Assembly: GCA_033764075.1 (NCBI GenBank)
Contig: JANRJH010000024.1
Location: 1-64,000, forward strand
Length of the DNA stretch: 64,000 nucleotides
Source: M3007 sp033764075
GTDB taxonomy: Bacteria > Bacteroidota > Bacteroidia > Chitinophagales > Saprospiraceae
Reading direction: 5' to 3'
Shown: positions 1 through 6,321 of the stretch, piece by piece
How positions within the stretch are numbered: position 1 is the first letter of the stretch
Layout: each line of letters begins with the position of its first letter
Translations under genes and position numbers: made by a program
Notes under the pieces: model-generated
The model's input: only the letters and a program-made list of their open reading frames with translations
Told to the model about the DNA's origin: nothing
Database searches by the model: none

Positions 1-17
1 ATGTACAAAAAAGGTCT

Positions 18-25
18 TATCTTTG
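18..25 (+). promoter_or_regulatory. Bacteroidota -7 box before the Rpn-type gene
   Basis: The octamer tatctttg matches TAnnTTTG and ends 16 nt before the ATG at 42. The matching TTG element would lie before the window starts, so the promoter is only half visible. Confidence 0.4.
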
Positions 26-41
26 TGGGAAATATCACAAT

Positions 42-905
42 ATGGCGAAAAAGCTAGTTCGATTCGACTGGGCAATGAAGCGCTTGCTTCGGAACAAGGC
101 CAACTTCGATATCCTGGAAGGCTTTCTATCCGAGTTGCTTCACGAGGACTTTAGAATCAAACAAATCCTTGAAAGTGAAGGAAATAAAGAAACGGAGGAC
201 GACAAGTTCAACCGGGTAGATATACTCGTGGAGAACAAAAAAGGCGAGTTGGTCATTGTCGAAATCCAGAATACCCGCGAGGCTGACTACTTCCAGCGTA
301 TGCTTTATGGTACGGCCAAGATCATCGTTGAGCATATCGCCGAAGGACAGCCGTATTCCCAAGTCAAAAAAGTATACTCAGTGAACATCGTGTACTTTGA
401 CCTTGGTCAAGGGGATGATTATGTATATCATGGAACGACCACTTTTATCGGCATCCACAGCAACCACGAACTGGAATTGTCTGAAAAGCAGAAAGAGCTT
501 TTCAAAAAAACATCCGTATCTGACTTGTACCCGGAGTATTATGTGATAAAAACAAACCGTTTCAACGAAGTCGCCAAAGACACTTTGGATGAATGGATAT
601 ACTTTCTGAAAACGGCGGAAATCAAAGATGAATTCACGGCTAAAGGGTTGAAGGCTGCCAGCCAAAAACTTGACATCCTAAAACTGGATCCGGCAGACCG
701 TAAAGCGTATGACCAATACATGGAGGCTCAGCGGAGTGACGCAAGTTTTGTGGAGACGGTGAAACTGGAAATATCAAGCGCAATCCGGGAAGTAGCTGAA
801 AATGCTCTGACAGAAGGAGCAACCGCTGATTTTGTTGCTAAAATCACCGGACTGCCTACTGAAGAAGTTCAAAGAATTGCTGAAAGACTTGGCCTGAATA
901 AATAA
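42..905 (+). CDS. Rpn family / PD-(D/E)XK nuclease family transposase-like protein
   Basis: This 287-residue protein matches the Rpn/YhgA-like PD-(D/E)XK nuclease group, often annotated as PD-(D/E)XK nuclease family transposase. The nuclease core is near residues 60-80: RVDILV supplies the Asp, and after a short turn VIVEIQ supplies the Glu and Gln of the D-(E/Q)xQ half-motif. The N-terminus has the family's usual opening (FDWAMKRLLR) and a helical C-terminal tail ends the protein, so it looks complete. Members are recombination-promoting DNases or orphan proteins found in accessory DNA. The gene sits just before hairpin sites that resemble integron attC sites, which fits a mobile gene. Its exact activity cannot be read from sequence. 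The ATG at 42 is preceded by a TAnnTTTG box. Confidence 0.8.
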   Translation: MAKKLVRFDWAMKRLLRNKANFDILEGFLSELLHEDFRIKQILESEGNKETEDDKFNRVDILVENKKGELVIVEIQNTREADYFQRMLYGTAKIIVEHIAEGQPYSQVKKVYSVNIVYFDLGQGDDYVYHGTTTFIGIHSNHELELSEKQKELFKKTSVSDLYPEYYVIKTNRFNEVAKDTLDEWIYFLKTAEIKDEFTAKGLKAASQKLDILKLDPADRKAYDQYMEAQRSDASFVETVKLEISSAIREVAENALTEGATADFVAKITGLPTEEVQRIAERLGLNK

Positions 906-907
906 AT

Positions 908-976
908 CGCCCAACAATCCACTACCTATCATGCCTTCTATGCGTCGGCACGTCGGCAGTGGTGTAGTCCGCGACC
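908..976 (+). other. attC-like hairpin site 1 (tentative)
   Basis: Just after the Rpn-type stop codon, gcccaac at 909-915 fits the integron R'' consensus RYYYAAC. It is followed by a stem whose arms are ccactacc (918-925) and ggcagtgg (955-962), 7 of 8 paired. The site ends at the core-like gtccgcgacc (967-976), the same decamer that closes the site at 3406-3477. The 5' partner of gcccaac was not found inside the window, so this is the weakest of the three sites. Confidence 0.35.
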
Positions 977-1058
977 AAGTAAACCAACCCAATGCTGCTC
1001 GCCAGTCCAACCACCCAAGGGGTGACAACCCGTTCCGCGTCGTTGACCGATATGCCCC
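967..1058 (-). pseudogene. Remnant copy of the 3' end of the 3495-4277 gene
   Basis: Bases 967-1058 are an imperfect second copy of bases 3468-3560, which cover the 3' end and downstream flank of the minus-strand gene at 3495-4277. Read on the minus strand, the copy still encodes VNDAERVVTPWVVGLA, against VNDAERVITLWVVGLAD in the intact gene. Similarity begins at the decamer gtccgcgacc in both places. The rest of the gene is missing here, so this is a truncated paralogue or a leftover from recombination. Confidence 0.6.
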
Positions 1059-1258
1059 GACACCGGTATCGAAAAAACGCCTGGTGTGTGCGGCGGAAAG
1101 CGCGTGCGTTGTCCGTACGCGATCGTGCATACCCTGCGGCACTCCTCCCCCACCCGATGCCATCGGGATAAGCCACATGGGATGTGACAAGGCCAAAAGA
1201 TCGATTGATTATTTGGCCCTTTGGTAGATTATTTGTCTTAAATTTTTCATGGTTTTTT

Positions 1259-1289
1259 TTGCAATGTAATGCTCGTTCGTTTACATTTG
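1259..1289 (+). promoter_or_regulatory. Bacteroidota promoter upstream of the SH3-domain gene
   Basis: TTG at 1259-1261, 20 nt, then tacatttg at 1282-1289 matches the TTG/TAnnTTTG architecture. Transcription would start near 1296 and run through the 1397-1466 hairpin before reaching the gene at 1491, giving a leader of about 195 nt. Confidence 0.6.
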
Positions 1290-1396
1290 TACAATGAAGG
1301 TGCGTACCATAAGTGCTACACCATGCCCACTTATGAAGCGCGAAGCGTTTTCTATAATGGCGCTGGTAATGCGTGAAACTGTGACAGACACTGGGA

Positions 1397-1466
1397 GCAT
1401 AAACGCAAGTAACGTCGAAGTAAAAGCGCAATGCGGGGTTTACTTCGACGTTACTTGCGTTTATGC
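1397..1466. repeat. 28-bp perfect inverted repeat, 14-nt loop
   Basis: Arms at 1397-1424 and 1439-1466 are exact reverse complements over 28 bases, with agcgcaatgcgggg as the loop. There is no T-run, so it is not a standard terminator. It lies 4 nt before the core-like gttcgacga at 1471, where an attC hairpin would be expected, but it has no bulges and no R'' box complementary to the upstream cassette end. In RNA it would be an extremely stable leader hairpin for the SH3 gene. Confidence 0.8.
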
Positions 1467-1470
1467 GGTA

Positions 1471-2645
1471 GTTCGACGAAACGATAAAAAATGAAAAAAA
1501 TAATAAAAATAATAATATTGATATTGCTTTCAGCCAAATCAAACGCTGAACCGTTCACTATTTTGGCAAAATCAGGTTTGAACGTAAGAAAAGAGCCGAA
1601 CTCAAAATCTGAAAGGGTCGGGTCTTTGGCTTTTGGAACTGTGGTAGAAGCGGAAATAAATTATGAAACAGATGTTGAATATAATAAACGCTACAAGCAC
1701 TTTTCGGAAATCATTGAAGGAAAGCAAGGCTTTTGGATGAAGATTTCTCATGGTAAGATTGAAGGGTATATTTTTTCAGGATTTGGGCTTATCGGAGAAT
1801 GGGTTGTCAATTCAACAGAAATAAATAATGATTATAGAATGCTTCGAGTAGGGCAATATTGCGATGCGATAAATTATGACCCAAAACTAAACTGGTACGC
1901 ATTGACAAAAAATAATGGAAAATTGTCTGTCAAAAAATCAGACGTGACGTTACGACTTGTTCATGAGTTCAATGAGCAGGATACTTTGGGAGAAGAAAAC
2001 GAGTATTGGACGGAATTTCCTTTAATCGTGCAGTCAAACCTTAAAGACACGATACTTTTCTTAATTGGCACAAAGACCAATTTTGAAGAAGGGGCAACAT
2101 TTTCTCAATTCATTGCCAATCAATGGGGTTATTCAGAAAACGAAAAATTTCTTTTTCCAGAGCAAACTTATGGATTTTACTACGAAGGAAAAAACTACCA
2201 GTTCCATGCATTCGAGGGTGTAAAACTTACAAAAGACAATCCAGACGGCTACATAAAAAAATATCAACTTGAATTGAGGGTAAACGTCCACCCAGAAACC
2301 AAAACGTATAATTTAAGTAAGGAATTACAATTGGAAGAAACTGCCGAAAGGCATTGTAACTATAAAACACCGCAGTTGATTTTAGTTGGAGATATAAATA
2401 AAGATGGATTACCTGACTTCATCTATTACTCACATACGATGAGTGATAGTTGTGGAGTCTGTTGGGAATATCACCTTTTTTTATCTGACAAATCAAATCC
2501 TGACAAGCCGATTCGAAAGGTTGCCAATGAAATTAGTTGCAACTGCATAACCTAATAAGAATCGTCGAACAAGGCATGGAACGCCTATGCTGCCCAAGCC
2601 CAACCCACAAAGCTAACGCAGGGCAGCACAGCGTCCATGCCCCCG
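1471..2645 (+). mobile_element. Integron-like gene cassette carrying the SH3 gene (tentative)
   Basis: The unit opens with gttcgacga (1471-1479). After one gene comes the exact reverse complement tcgtcgaac (2562-2570), then an imperfect hairpin, and the unit closes at the next GTT (2645). In integron cassettes the first bases (R') pair with the R'' box of the cassette's own attC, which is the pattern here. The core bases after GTT do not fit the canonical RRRY and no integrase is in the window, so the assignment is structural inference. Confidence 0.5.
1491..2555 (+). CDS. Secreted SH3-domain protein of unknown function
   Basis: This is a 354-residue protein with a Sec signal peptide (MKKIIKIIILILL then SAKSNA). 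A bacterial SH3 domain at about residues 23-105 shows the typical SGLNVRKEPN...RVGSL...GYIFSGF pattern. About 250 residues follow that I do not recognise. They include a DINKDGLPDFIYY segment resembling the calcium-binding DxNxDGxxD loop of FG-GAP or VCBS repeats. The protein should be periplasmic or surface-exposed, where bacterial SH3 domains usually bind peptidoglycan. The gene is clearly AT-richer than the surrounding genome and is framed by 9-bp complementary sequences plus an attC-like hairpin, suggesting recent acquisition as a cassette. The ATG at 1491 starts directly at the signal peptide. Confidence 0.8.
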   Translation: MKKIIKIIILILLSAKSNAEPFTILAKSGLNVRKEPNSKSERVGSLAFGTVVEAEINYETDVEYNKRYKHFSEIIEGKQGFWMKISHGKIEGYIFSGFGLIGEWVVNSTEINNDYRMLRVGQYCDAINYDPKLNWYALTKNNGKLSVKKSDVTLRLVHEFNEQDTLGEENEYWTEFPLIVQSNLKDTILFLIGTKTNFEEGATFSQFIANQWGYSENEKFLFPEQTYGFYYEGKNYQFHAFEGVKLTKDNPDGYIKKYQLELRVNVHPETKTYNLSKELQLEETAERHCNYKTPQLILVGDINKDGLPDFIYYSHTMSDSCGVCWEYHLFLSDKSNPDKPIRKVANEISCNCIT

Positions 2646-2654
2646 TTCGCTGTG
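2562..2654 (+). other. attC-like hairpin site 2
   Basis: tcgtcgaac (2562-2570) is followed by an imperfect long stem: ggcatggaacgcc plus tatgctgccc on the left, gggcagcac plus agcgtccatgcc on the right. It ends with ccccc and the core gttcgctgtg at 2645-2654. The length of about 90 nt and the bulged stem are typical of attC sites. Confidence 0.5.
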
Positions 2655-2705
2655 ATCAGGATTAGGGAAGCATGAAATGCTTAAATTGTGAGCGCTGCCA
2701 TCTAC

Positions 2706-2736
2706 TTGGAATTGTGTTGAAAATCGCCTATATTTG
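2706..2736 (+). promoter_or_regulatory. Promoter of the toxin-antitoxin pair
   Basis: TTG at 2706-2708, 20 nt, then tatatttg at 2729-2736 gives a full match to the Bacteroidota promoter. The predicted start near 2743 leaves about 10 nt before the antitoxin ATG at 2754. Confidence 0.7.
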
Positions 2737-2753
2737 CATAAAAATGCTTTAAA

Positions 2754-2960
2754 ATGACGATTCAGCGGCTTGATAACCAAATAATTATCACACTTCCAGC
2801 CTCAATTGACCTGGAGGGGGTACAACGCCTGATCAACTACCTGCTTTACAAAGAGGCCACCAAAGACAGCAAGGCAAAACAGGAAGACGTGGATAAATTG
2901 GCCCGTGAAGCCAACAAACAATGGTGGGAAGAAAATAAACATCGCTTTTTACCGGAGTGA
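2754..2960 (+). CDS. Putative antitoxin for a PIN-domain toxin
   Basis: This is a small acidic and basic mixed protein of 68 residues starting MTIQRLDNQIII. It overlaps the PIN-toxin reading frame by 4 nt (ATGA-type junction at 2957-2960), the usual arrangement of antitoxin before toxin. The N-terminal LDNQIIITLP strand and the following helices resemble small DNA-binding or toxin-wrapping antitoxins that are hard to classify by eye. The C-terminal half (DKLAREANKQWWEENK) is the likely toxin-neutralising helix. The assignment rests on size, overlap and neighbour rather than a recognised domain. It has its own promoter at 2706-2736. Since the toxin is broken, the antitoxin may be a leftover. 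Confidence 0.6.
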   Translation: MTIQRLDNQIIITLPASIDLEGVQRLINYLLYKEATKDSKAKQEDVDKLAREANKQWWEENKHRFLPE

Positions 2961-3401
2961 AATTCGTCATTGACACCAACATCGCTTTCAGCGCCGTCCT
3001 CAACACCGAAGGCAAAATCGGCGACCTGATCATGAACTCGTATGGCGTTTTCGAATTTTATGCGTGTGATACGTTGCGCTCAGAACTTAAAAAGCATCGA
3101 CCTAAACTGCTCGAACTCTCCAAAATGAATGAGGAGCAGTTAGACCAATCCATATATCAGATCACTAATTGTCTGACTTTTACCAACGAAGCCGCTGATA
3201 CCCTTCGAGCATTGGGTGAAAGCGTCCAATCTTGTTCGGGATATTGATATGGATGACATTGCTTTCGTGACACTTGCTGAATTTCTGGACATAAAATTGT
3301 GGACAGGTGACAGAGCGCTGATGAAGGGACTGGCGAGAAAAGGCTATTCCAATTTCATCACAACCGACGAATTATCCAAGTTGCGCGACTTACTTGAATG
3401 A
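2957..3401 (+). pseudogene. PIN-domain (VapC-like) toxin, frameshifted
   Basis: The first frame, from ATG 2957, gives MKFVIDTNIAFSAVL, the PIN N-terminus with its first catalytic Asp. It runs to about residue 85 and then ends in an unrelated tail at 3247. The natural continuation, DIDMDDIAFVTLAEF and LWTGDRALMKGL (the later acidic residues of the PIN site), is read in another frame from about 3205-3216 to 3401. One inserted base, or two lost, near 3205-3215 would explain this. Intact, the protein would be a PilT-N/PIN ribonuclease of about 147 residues that cleaves RNA when its antitoxin is degraded. As written it is inactive, unless the shift is a sequencing error. Confidence 0.75.
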
Positions 3402-3405
3402 TAAA

Positions 3406-3477
3406 CACAGCGAACTCTGCACTGCTTTTCATGGCCGAATAAGCGCGTCCACGCAAGCAGTGCCCCCGTCCGCGACC
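3406..3477 (+). other. attC-like hairpin site 3
   Basis: cacagcgaac (3406-3415) is followed by a stem with arms gcactgctt and aagcagtgc, then ccccc and the core gtccgcgacc (3468-3477). It ends like site 2 (tgccccc before the core) and shares its final decamer with site 1 (967-976). Confidence 0.5.
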
Positions 3478-3494
3478 AAGTAAAACAACCCAAC

Positions 3495-4277
3495 TCAGTC
3501 CGCCAGCCCAACTACCCAAAGCGTAATAACCCGTTCCGCGTCGTTGACCGTTATGGCCAGGTCTTTTGGCGTGATCAGGTTCAGGAGGGCGTTGTTGTTG
3601 AATCCTTTGAAGAGCCGCAATTCCATGGGCGCGTAATTGCCGCTGTGGTAGTCGAAAAACCAGGTGGTTTCTGTCAGCATGCGGTTGAAAGAAAACCAAT
3701 TGTCCGCGTCCACCCGGAAAAACCAAAGCGCGAAAGCCAGGGCCGCCTCCGGTGTGCTATTGGTGTAGGCATCCACATAGTCTGTCAAAACACTGCCTGT
3801 GATGCGTTCGGCCTCGTCGCTTCCATATCCCCGGGTTTCCATGGCGGCGCGCGTGGCAAGCTGGTGTACGGCTTTGCGGAACGCTGCCGGGTCGTCTACG
3901 AGCGCACGATGCGCCTCGTCGGTTTCGGAGGTGTATTCATATCGGATTACCGTCCAGTTCTCTAACAAAAGCCCTTTATCAAACAAGTTGGACTCGAATG
4001 CTTCGGCGGCTGGCCGCCCGAAAGTGTACATAAGGTCCTCCATCTTGTCCGGGCCAACACCGTGGATGGCATCTATTTGTTCGACGGAATCAAATCGAAA
4101 AGAGGTCAGCTTACCCCTCGCTTCAAGGATTCGTTTGGCTACCCGGGTGGTGAAAACCGTGGTCTCGTTGTCGCCCGGATCGTCTTTTACGCCTTTGACG
4201 ATTTCAAAAGCGGATTGGACACTATTGAAAAAGCGGACGATTCTATCCGCTGTACCGGGTGTCATCTTGTATTTCAT
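3495..4277 (-). CDS. Hypothetical protein with a helix-hairpin-helix-like segment
   Basis: I do not recognise this 260-residue protein. It has no signal peptide or membrane segment. IDAIHGVGPDKMEDLMYTFG at about residues 68-87 looks like a helix-hairpin-helix DNA-binding hairpin (the GVGP turn), as in DNA glycosylases and nucleases. The remainder is rich in aromatic residues and has no obvious catalytic motif. A truncated second copy of its 3' end lies at 967-1058. The gene is on the strand opposite to its neighbours and begins right after the core of attC-like site 3. The minus-strand box tatatttg lies 4-11 nt before the ATG at 4277, so translation may be leaderless or may start at Met5 (4265). 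Confidence 0.6.
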   Translation of the reverse strand: MKYKMTPGTADRIVRFFNSVQSAFEIVKGVKDDPGDNETTVFTTRVAKRILEARGKLTSFRFDSVEQIDAIHGVGPDKMEDLMYTFGRPAAEAFESNLFDKGLLLENWTVIRYEYTSETDEAHRALVDDPAAFRKAVHQLATRAAMETRGYGSDEAERITGSVLTDYVDAYTNSTPEAALAFALWFFRVDADNWFSFNRMLTETTWFFDYHSGNYAPMELRLFKGFNNNALLNLITPKDLAITVNDAERVITLWVVGLAD

Positions 4278-4484
4278 GCAACAAATATAATTTGCCTTTC
4301 ACCCGTGTAGTAAGCACGGATGTCAAATTTAATGCTAAATTTATACGCAGGTCTGCGACCAACGAGGCATTGCTTATCTGTTGGCCTGTGACCCGGCAGA
4401 CCCTACGAGGATGGCCAGACAACCCCCTGCGCAAAATCACACTGCCCGATGAATTTAGTCGCCATTTTCGAGCCCAAAAACCGT

Positions 4485-4492
4485 TACCTTTG
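4485..4492 (+). promoter_or_regulatory. Probable -7 box of the hydrogenase operon
   Basis: tacctttg at 4485-4492 fits TAnnTTTG, with a poor upstream element (ttttcg, 4465-4470). The predicted start near 4499 gives a leader of about 50 nt before the hoxF ATG. The rest of the 270-base gap from 4278 holds no gene that I can see. Confidence 0.45.
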
Positions 4493-4548
4493 AACGCAGC
4501 GCCAAACTGCGTACAACTTGATTGTGTCTAAAAACCAGCCAGGAATTG

Positions 4549-6321
4549 ATGCCCGACCATAAATACCTGTTTCCTGCCGAGCCCGGCAGATCGCGGTTAT
4601 TGGGTGAATTGTGGCATTGTCAGCAAACGGAGGGATATATTTCCGATGCGGCCATCACCCGACTCGCCGAGGCGCACAATGTTTCGACCGTAGCGGTTGA
4701 AGGGGTGTCTTCCTTTTATCATTTTTTTCATCGGACGCCGGGCGGCCGGCACACCATTTACCTCAACAACAGCATCATTGCTGAAATGAATGGGTTCGAA
4801 AGCGTCAAAAACGCTTTTGAAAAAGAGACGGGCGCCCGTACCGGCAGCGTTGATCCCACTGGTGCGTTCGGATTTTTTACGACGCCCTGCATCGGCCTGA
4901 GTGACCAGGAACCGGCGGCGTTGATTGACTTTCACCCTTTTACCCATCTGACGGCTGCCAAGGTAAAAGACATCGTGCAGCAACTCCGGCAGGGCAGACA
5001 AGCCGCCGACCTCTGCGATGCCGTGCCGGACAACATTCGCTACCTGCCTGCAAACAACGGCAGTATTTTCTTCGCACCGTACACACCCGGAGAAGCCGTG
5101 GGTGTCTTGCCAAACCTGCGCCCGGAAGGCGTCATATCACTGATCCGCGAAGCTGCAATAGCGGGCCGCGGCGGCGCCTTTTTCCCGACCTGGCGCAAAT
5201 GGGAAGCTTGCCGGAAACAAACCGCATCACCCAAATTCATCATTTGCAACGCCGATGAAGGCGAGCCCGGCACCTTCAAAGACCGGGTGTTACTCAACAA
5301 CCAAACGGGGTCTGTCCTGGAAGGCATGATCATCGCCGGCTACACGGTCGATGCGCCATACGGGATCATTTATCTGCGCGGAGAATACCGGTGGCTGGCG
5401 CAGAAAATTCAGCAAACCATTGATGACTTCAAACGCCAGGGTATACTGGGCAACAATGCCGGCGGCATCGAAGGTTTTCATTTTGACATCCGGATAGAAA
5501 TTGGCGCCGGATCCTATGTGTGTGGCGAAGAGACGGCCTTGTTCGAGTCGTTGGAGGGCAAACGCGGCGAACCGCGCGTAAAATGGCTTTTCCCGGTTGA
5601 ACAGGGCTATCTGCATTTGCCGACCGTGATCAACAATGTAGAAACCTTTTCCACCGTGGCCCGGCTGCTTCCCATGGGCATATCCGAATATTCGAAACGC
5701 GGTATGCCGGGCGCTCCAGGCACCAAATTGATCAGTATTTCGGGCGACTGCCGGCTGCCCGGCGTCTATGAAATAGAATGGGGCACGACGGTGGGCGCTT
5801 TGCTGAATGCCTGCCAGGCCAATGATCCCTACCTCATCCAGTTGACAGGCCCATCCGGGAACGCGCTTTCCCTGCGGGAAAAGGACCGGCGGATCAGCAT
5901 GCCCGGTACAGGTGTGGAAAACGGCGTCACCTGTGGCGGCGCCTTCATGGTATTCGGCAAACAGACCGATTTGCTCGGTATGCTGCTCAATTTTGCCGGG
6001 TTCTTCAAACACGAATCCTGTGGCATTTGCACCCCATGCCGGGCCGGCAACTTCATCATCCAGCGCAAACTGGAGCAGTTGTTTCACGGCACGGGCGATT
6101 TGAACGACCTGGAAGATTTGAAAAAATGGGCCCGCATCATGGAATCTGCAAGCCGATGCGGATTGGGGAGAACTGCCGGCCATGCGCTCATGGATACCTT
6201 CGACAAGTTTAGTGATTATTTCGCCGATCGTGTGCCTGCCGCCAATCAAAGCGGCGTCCGGTCATTCGATATGGAGGCCGCAGAGAAGGAATACGAAAAA
6301 TTCAAACCATCCGCGCCATGA
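4549..6321 (+). CDS. hoxF: NAD-reducing [NiFe]-hydrogenase diaphorase subunit HoxF
   Basis: This is the flavin-containing diaphorase subunit that passes electrons between NAD(H) and the Fe-S chain of a group 3d-type cytoplasmic hydrogenase. Residues 1-150 form a NuoE-like domain. Its Fe-S cysteines are mostly replaced (CIGLS where NuoE has CxGxC), as expected for HoxF. The NuoF-like domain follows, with the FMN/NAD-binding motif AGRGGAFFPTWRKW near residue 205, CNADEGEPGTF near 232, and the [4Fe-4S] set ESCGICTPCRAGN near 488 plus SRCGLG near 535. At 590 residues it matches known HoxF. An in-frame TTG exists at 4522, but the ATG at 4549 places the conserved start properly. It overlaps the next gene by 4 nt (ATGA). 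Confidence 0.93.
   Translation: MPDHKYLFPAEPGRSRLLGELWHCQQTEGYISDAAITRLAEAHNVSTVAVEGVSSFYHFFHRTPGGRHTIYLNNSIIAEMNGFESVKNAFEKETGARTGSVDPTGAFGFFTTPCIGLSDQEPAALIDFHPFTHLTAAKVKDIVQQLRQGRQAADLCDAVPDNIRYLPANNGSIFFAPYTPGEAVGVLPNLRPEGVISLIREAAIAGRGGAFFPTWRKWEACRKQTASPKFIICNADEGEPGTFKDRVLLNNQTGSVLEGMIIAGYTVDAPYGIIYLRGEYRWLAQKIQQTIDDFKRQGILGNNAGGIEGFHFDIRIEIGAGSYVCGEETALFESLEGKRGEPRVKWLFPVEQGYLHLPTVINNVETFSTVARLLPMGISEYSKRGMPGAPGTKLISISGDCRLPGVYEIEWGTTVGALLNACQANDPYLIQLTGPSGNALSLREKDRRISMPGTGVENGVTCGGAFMVFGKQTDLLGMLLNFAGFFKHESCGICTPCRAGNFIIQRKLEQLFHGTGDLNDLEDLKKWARIMESASRCGLGRTAGHALMDTFDKFSDYFADRVPAANQSGVRSFDMEAAEKEYEKFKPSAP

Larger units (their letters stand above)
1059..1490. other. Gene-poor stretch between the remnant and the SH3 gene
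   Basis: No convincing coding region was found. Short open frames exist on both strands, but they cross a palindrome and have no family-like features. The stretch holds a good Bacteroidota promoter (1259-1289), an 8-bp inverted repeat (cataagtg at 1308-1315, cacttatg at 1328-1335) and the long inverted repeat at 1397-1466. Confidence 0.5.
2645..3468 (+). mobile_element. Integron-like gene cassette carrying a toxin-antitoxin pair (tentative)
   Basis: The unit opens with gttcgctgtg (2645-2654) and, past two genes, has the exact reverse complement cacagcgaac (3406-3415). An attC-like hairpin follows, ending at 3468. Toxin-antitoxin pairs are the classic stabilising cargo of sedentary chromosomal integrons, and this pair has its own promoter, also typical. 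The toxin is frameshifted. Confidence 0.5.

Noticed and set aside
1397..1466. The 28-bp inverted repeat as a transcription terminator
   Set aside because: No T-run follows it on either strand, and a gene begins 24 nt downstream in the direction of the promoter.
1294..1494. 66-codon frame across the long inverted repeat
   Set aside because: Part of its sequence mirrors a frame on the opposite strand simply because both read through the palindrome. There is no conserved feature.
908..3477. A CRISPR array or retron in the hairpin region
   Set aside because: The hairpins are not regularly spaced identical repeats, no spacers are present, and no reverse transcriptase or Cas gene is in the window.
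4300..4400. A fourth attC-like site, with gtctgcgaccaa at 4351-4362
   Set aside because: It resembles the core at 3468, but no complementary R'' sequence was found next to the 3495-4277 gene and the nearby stem is weak.
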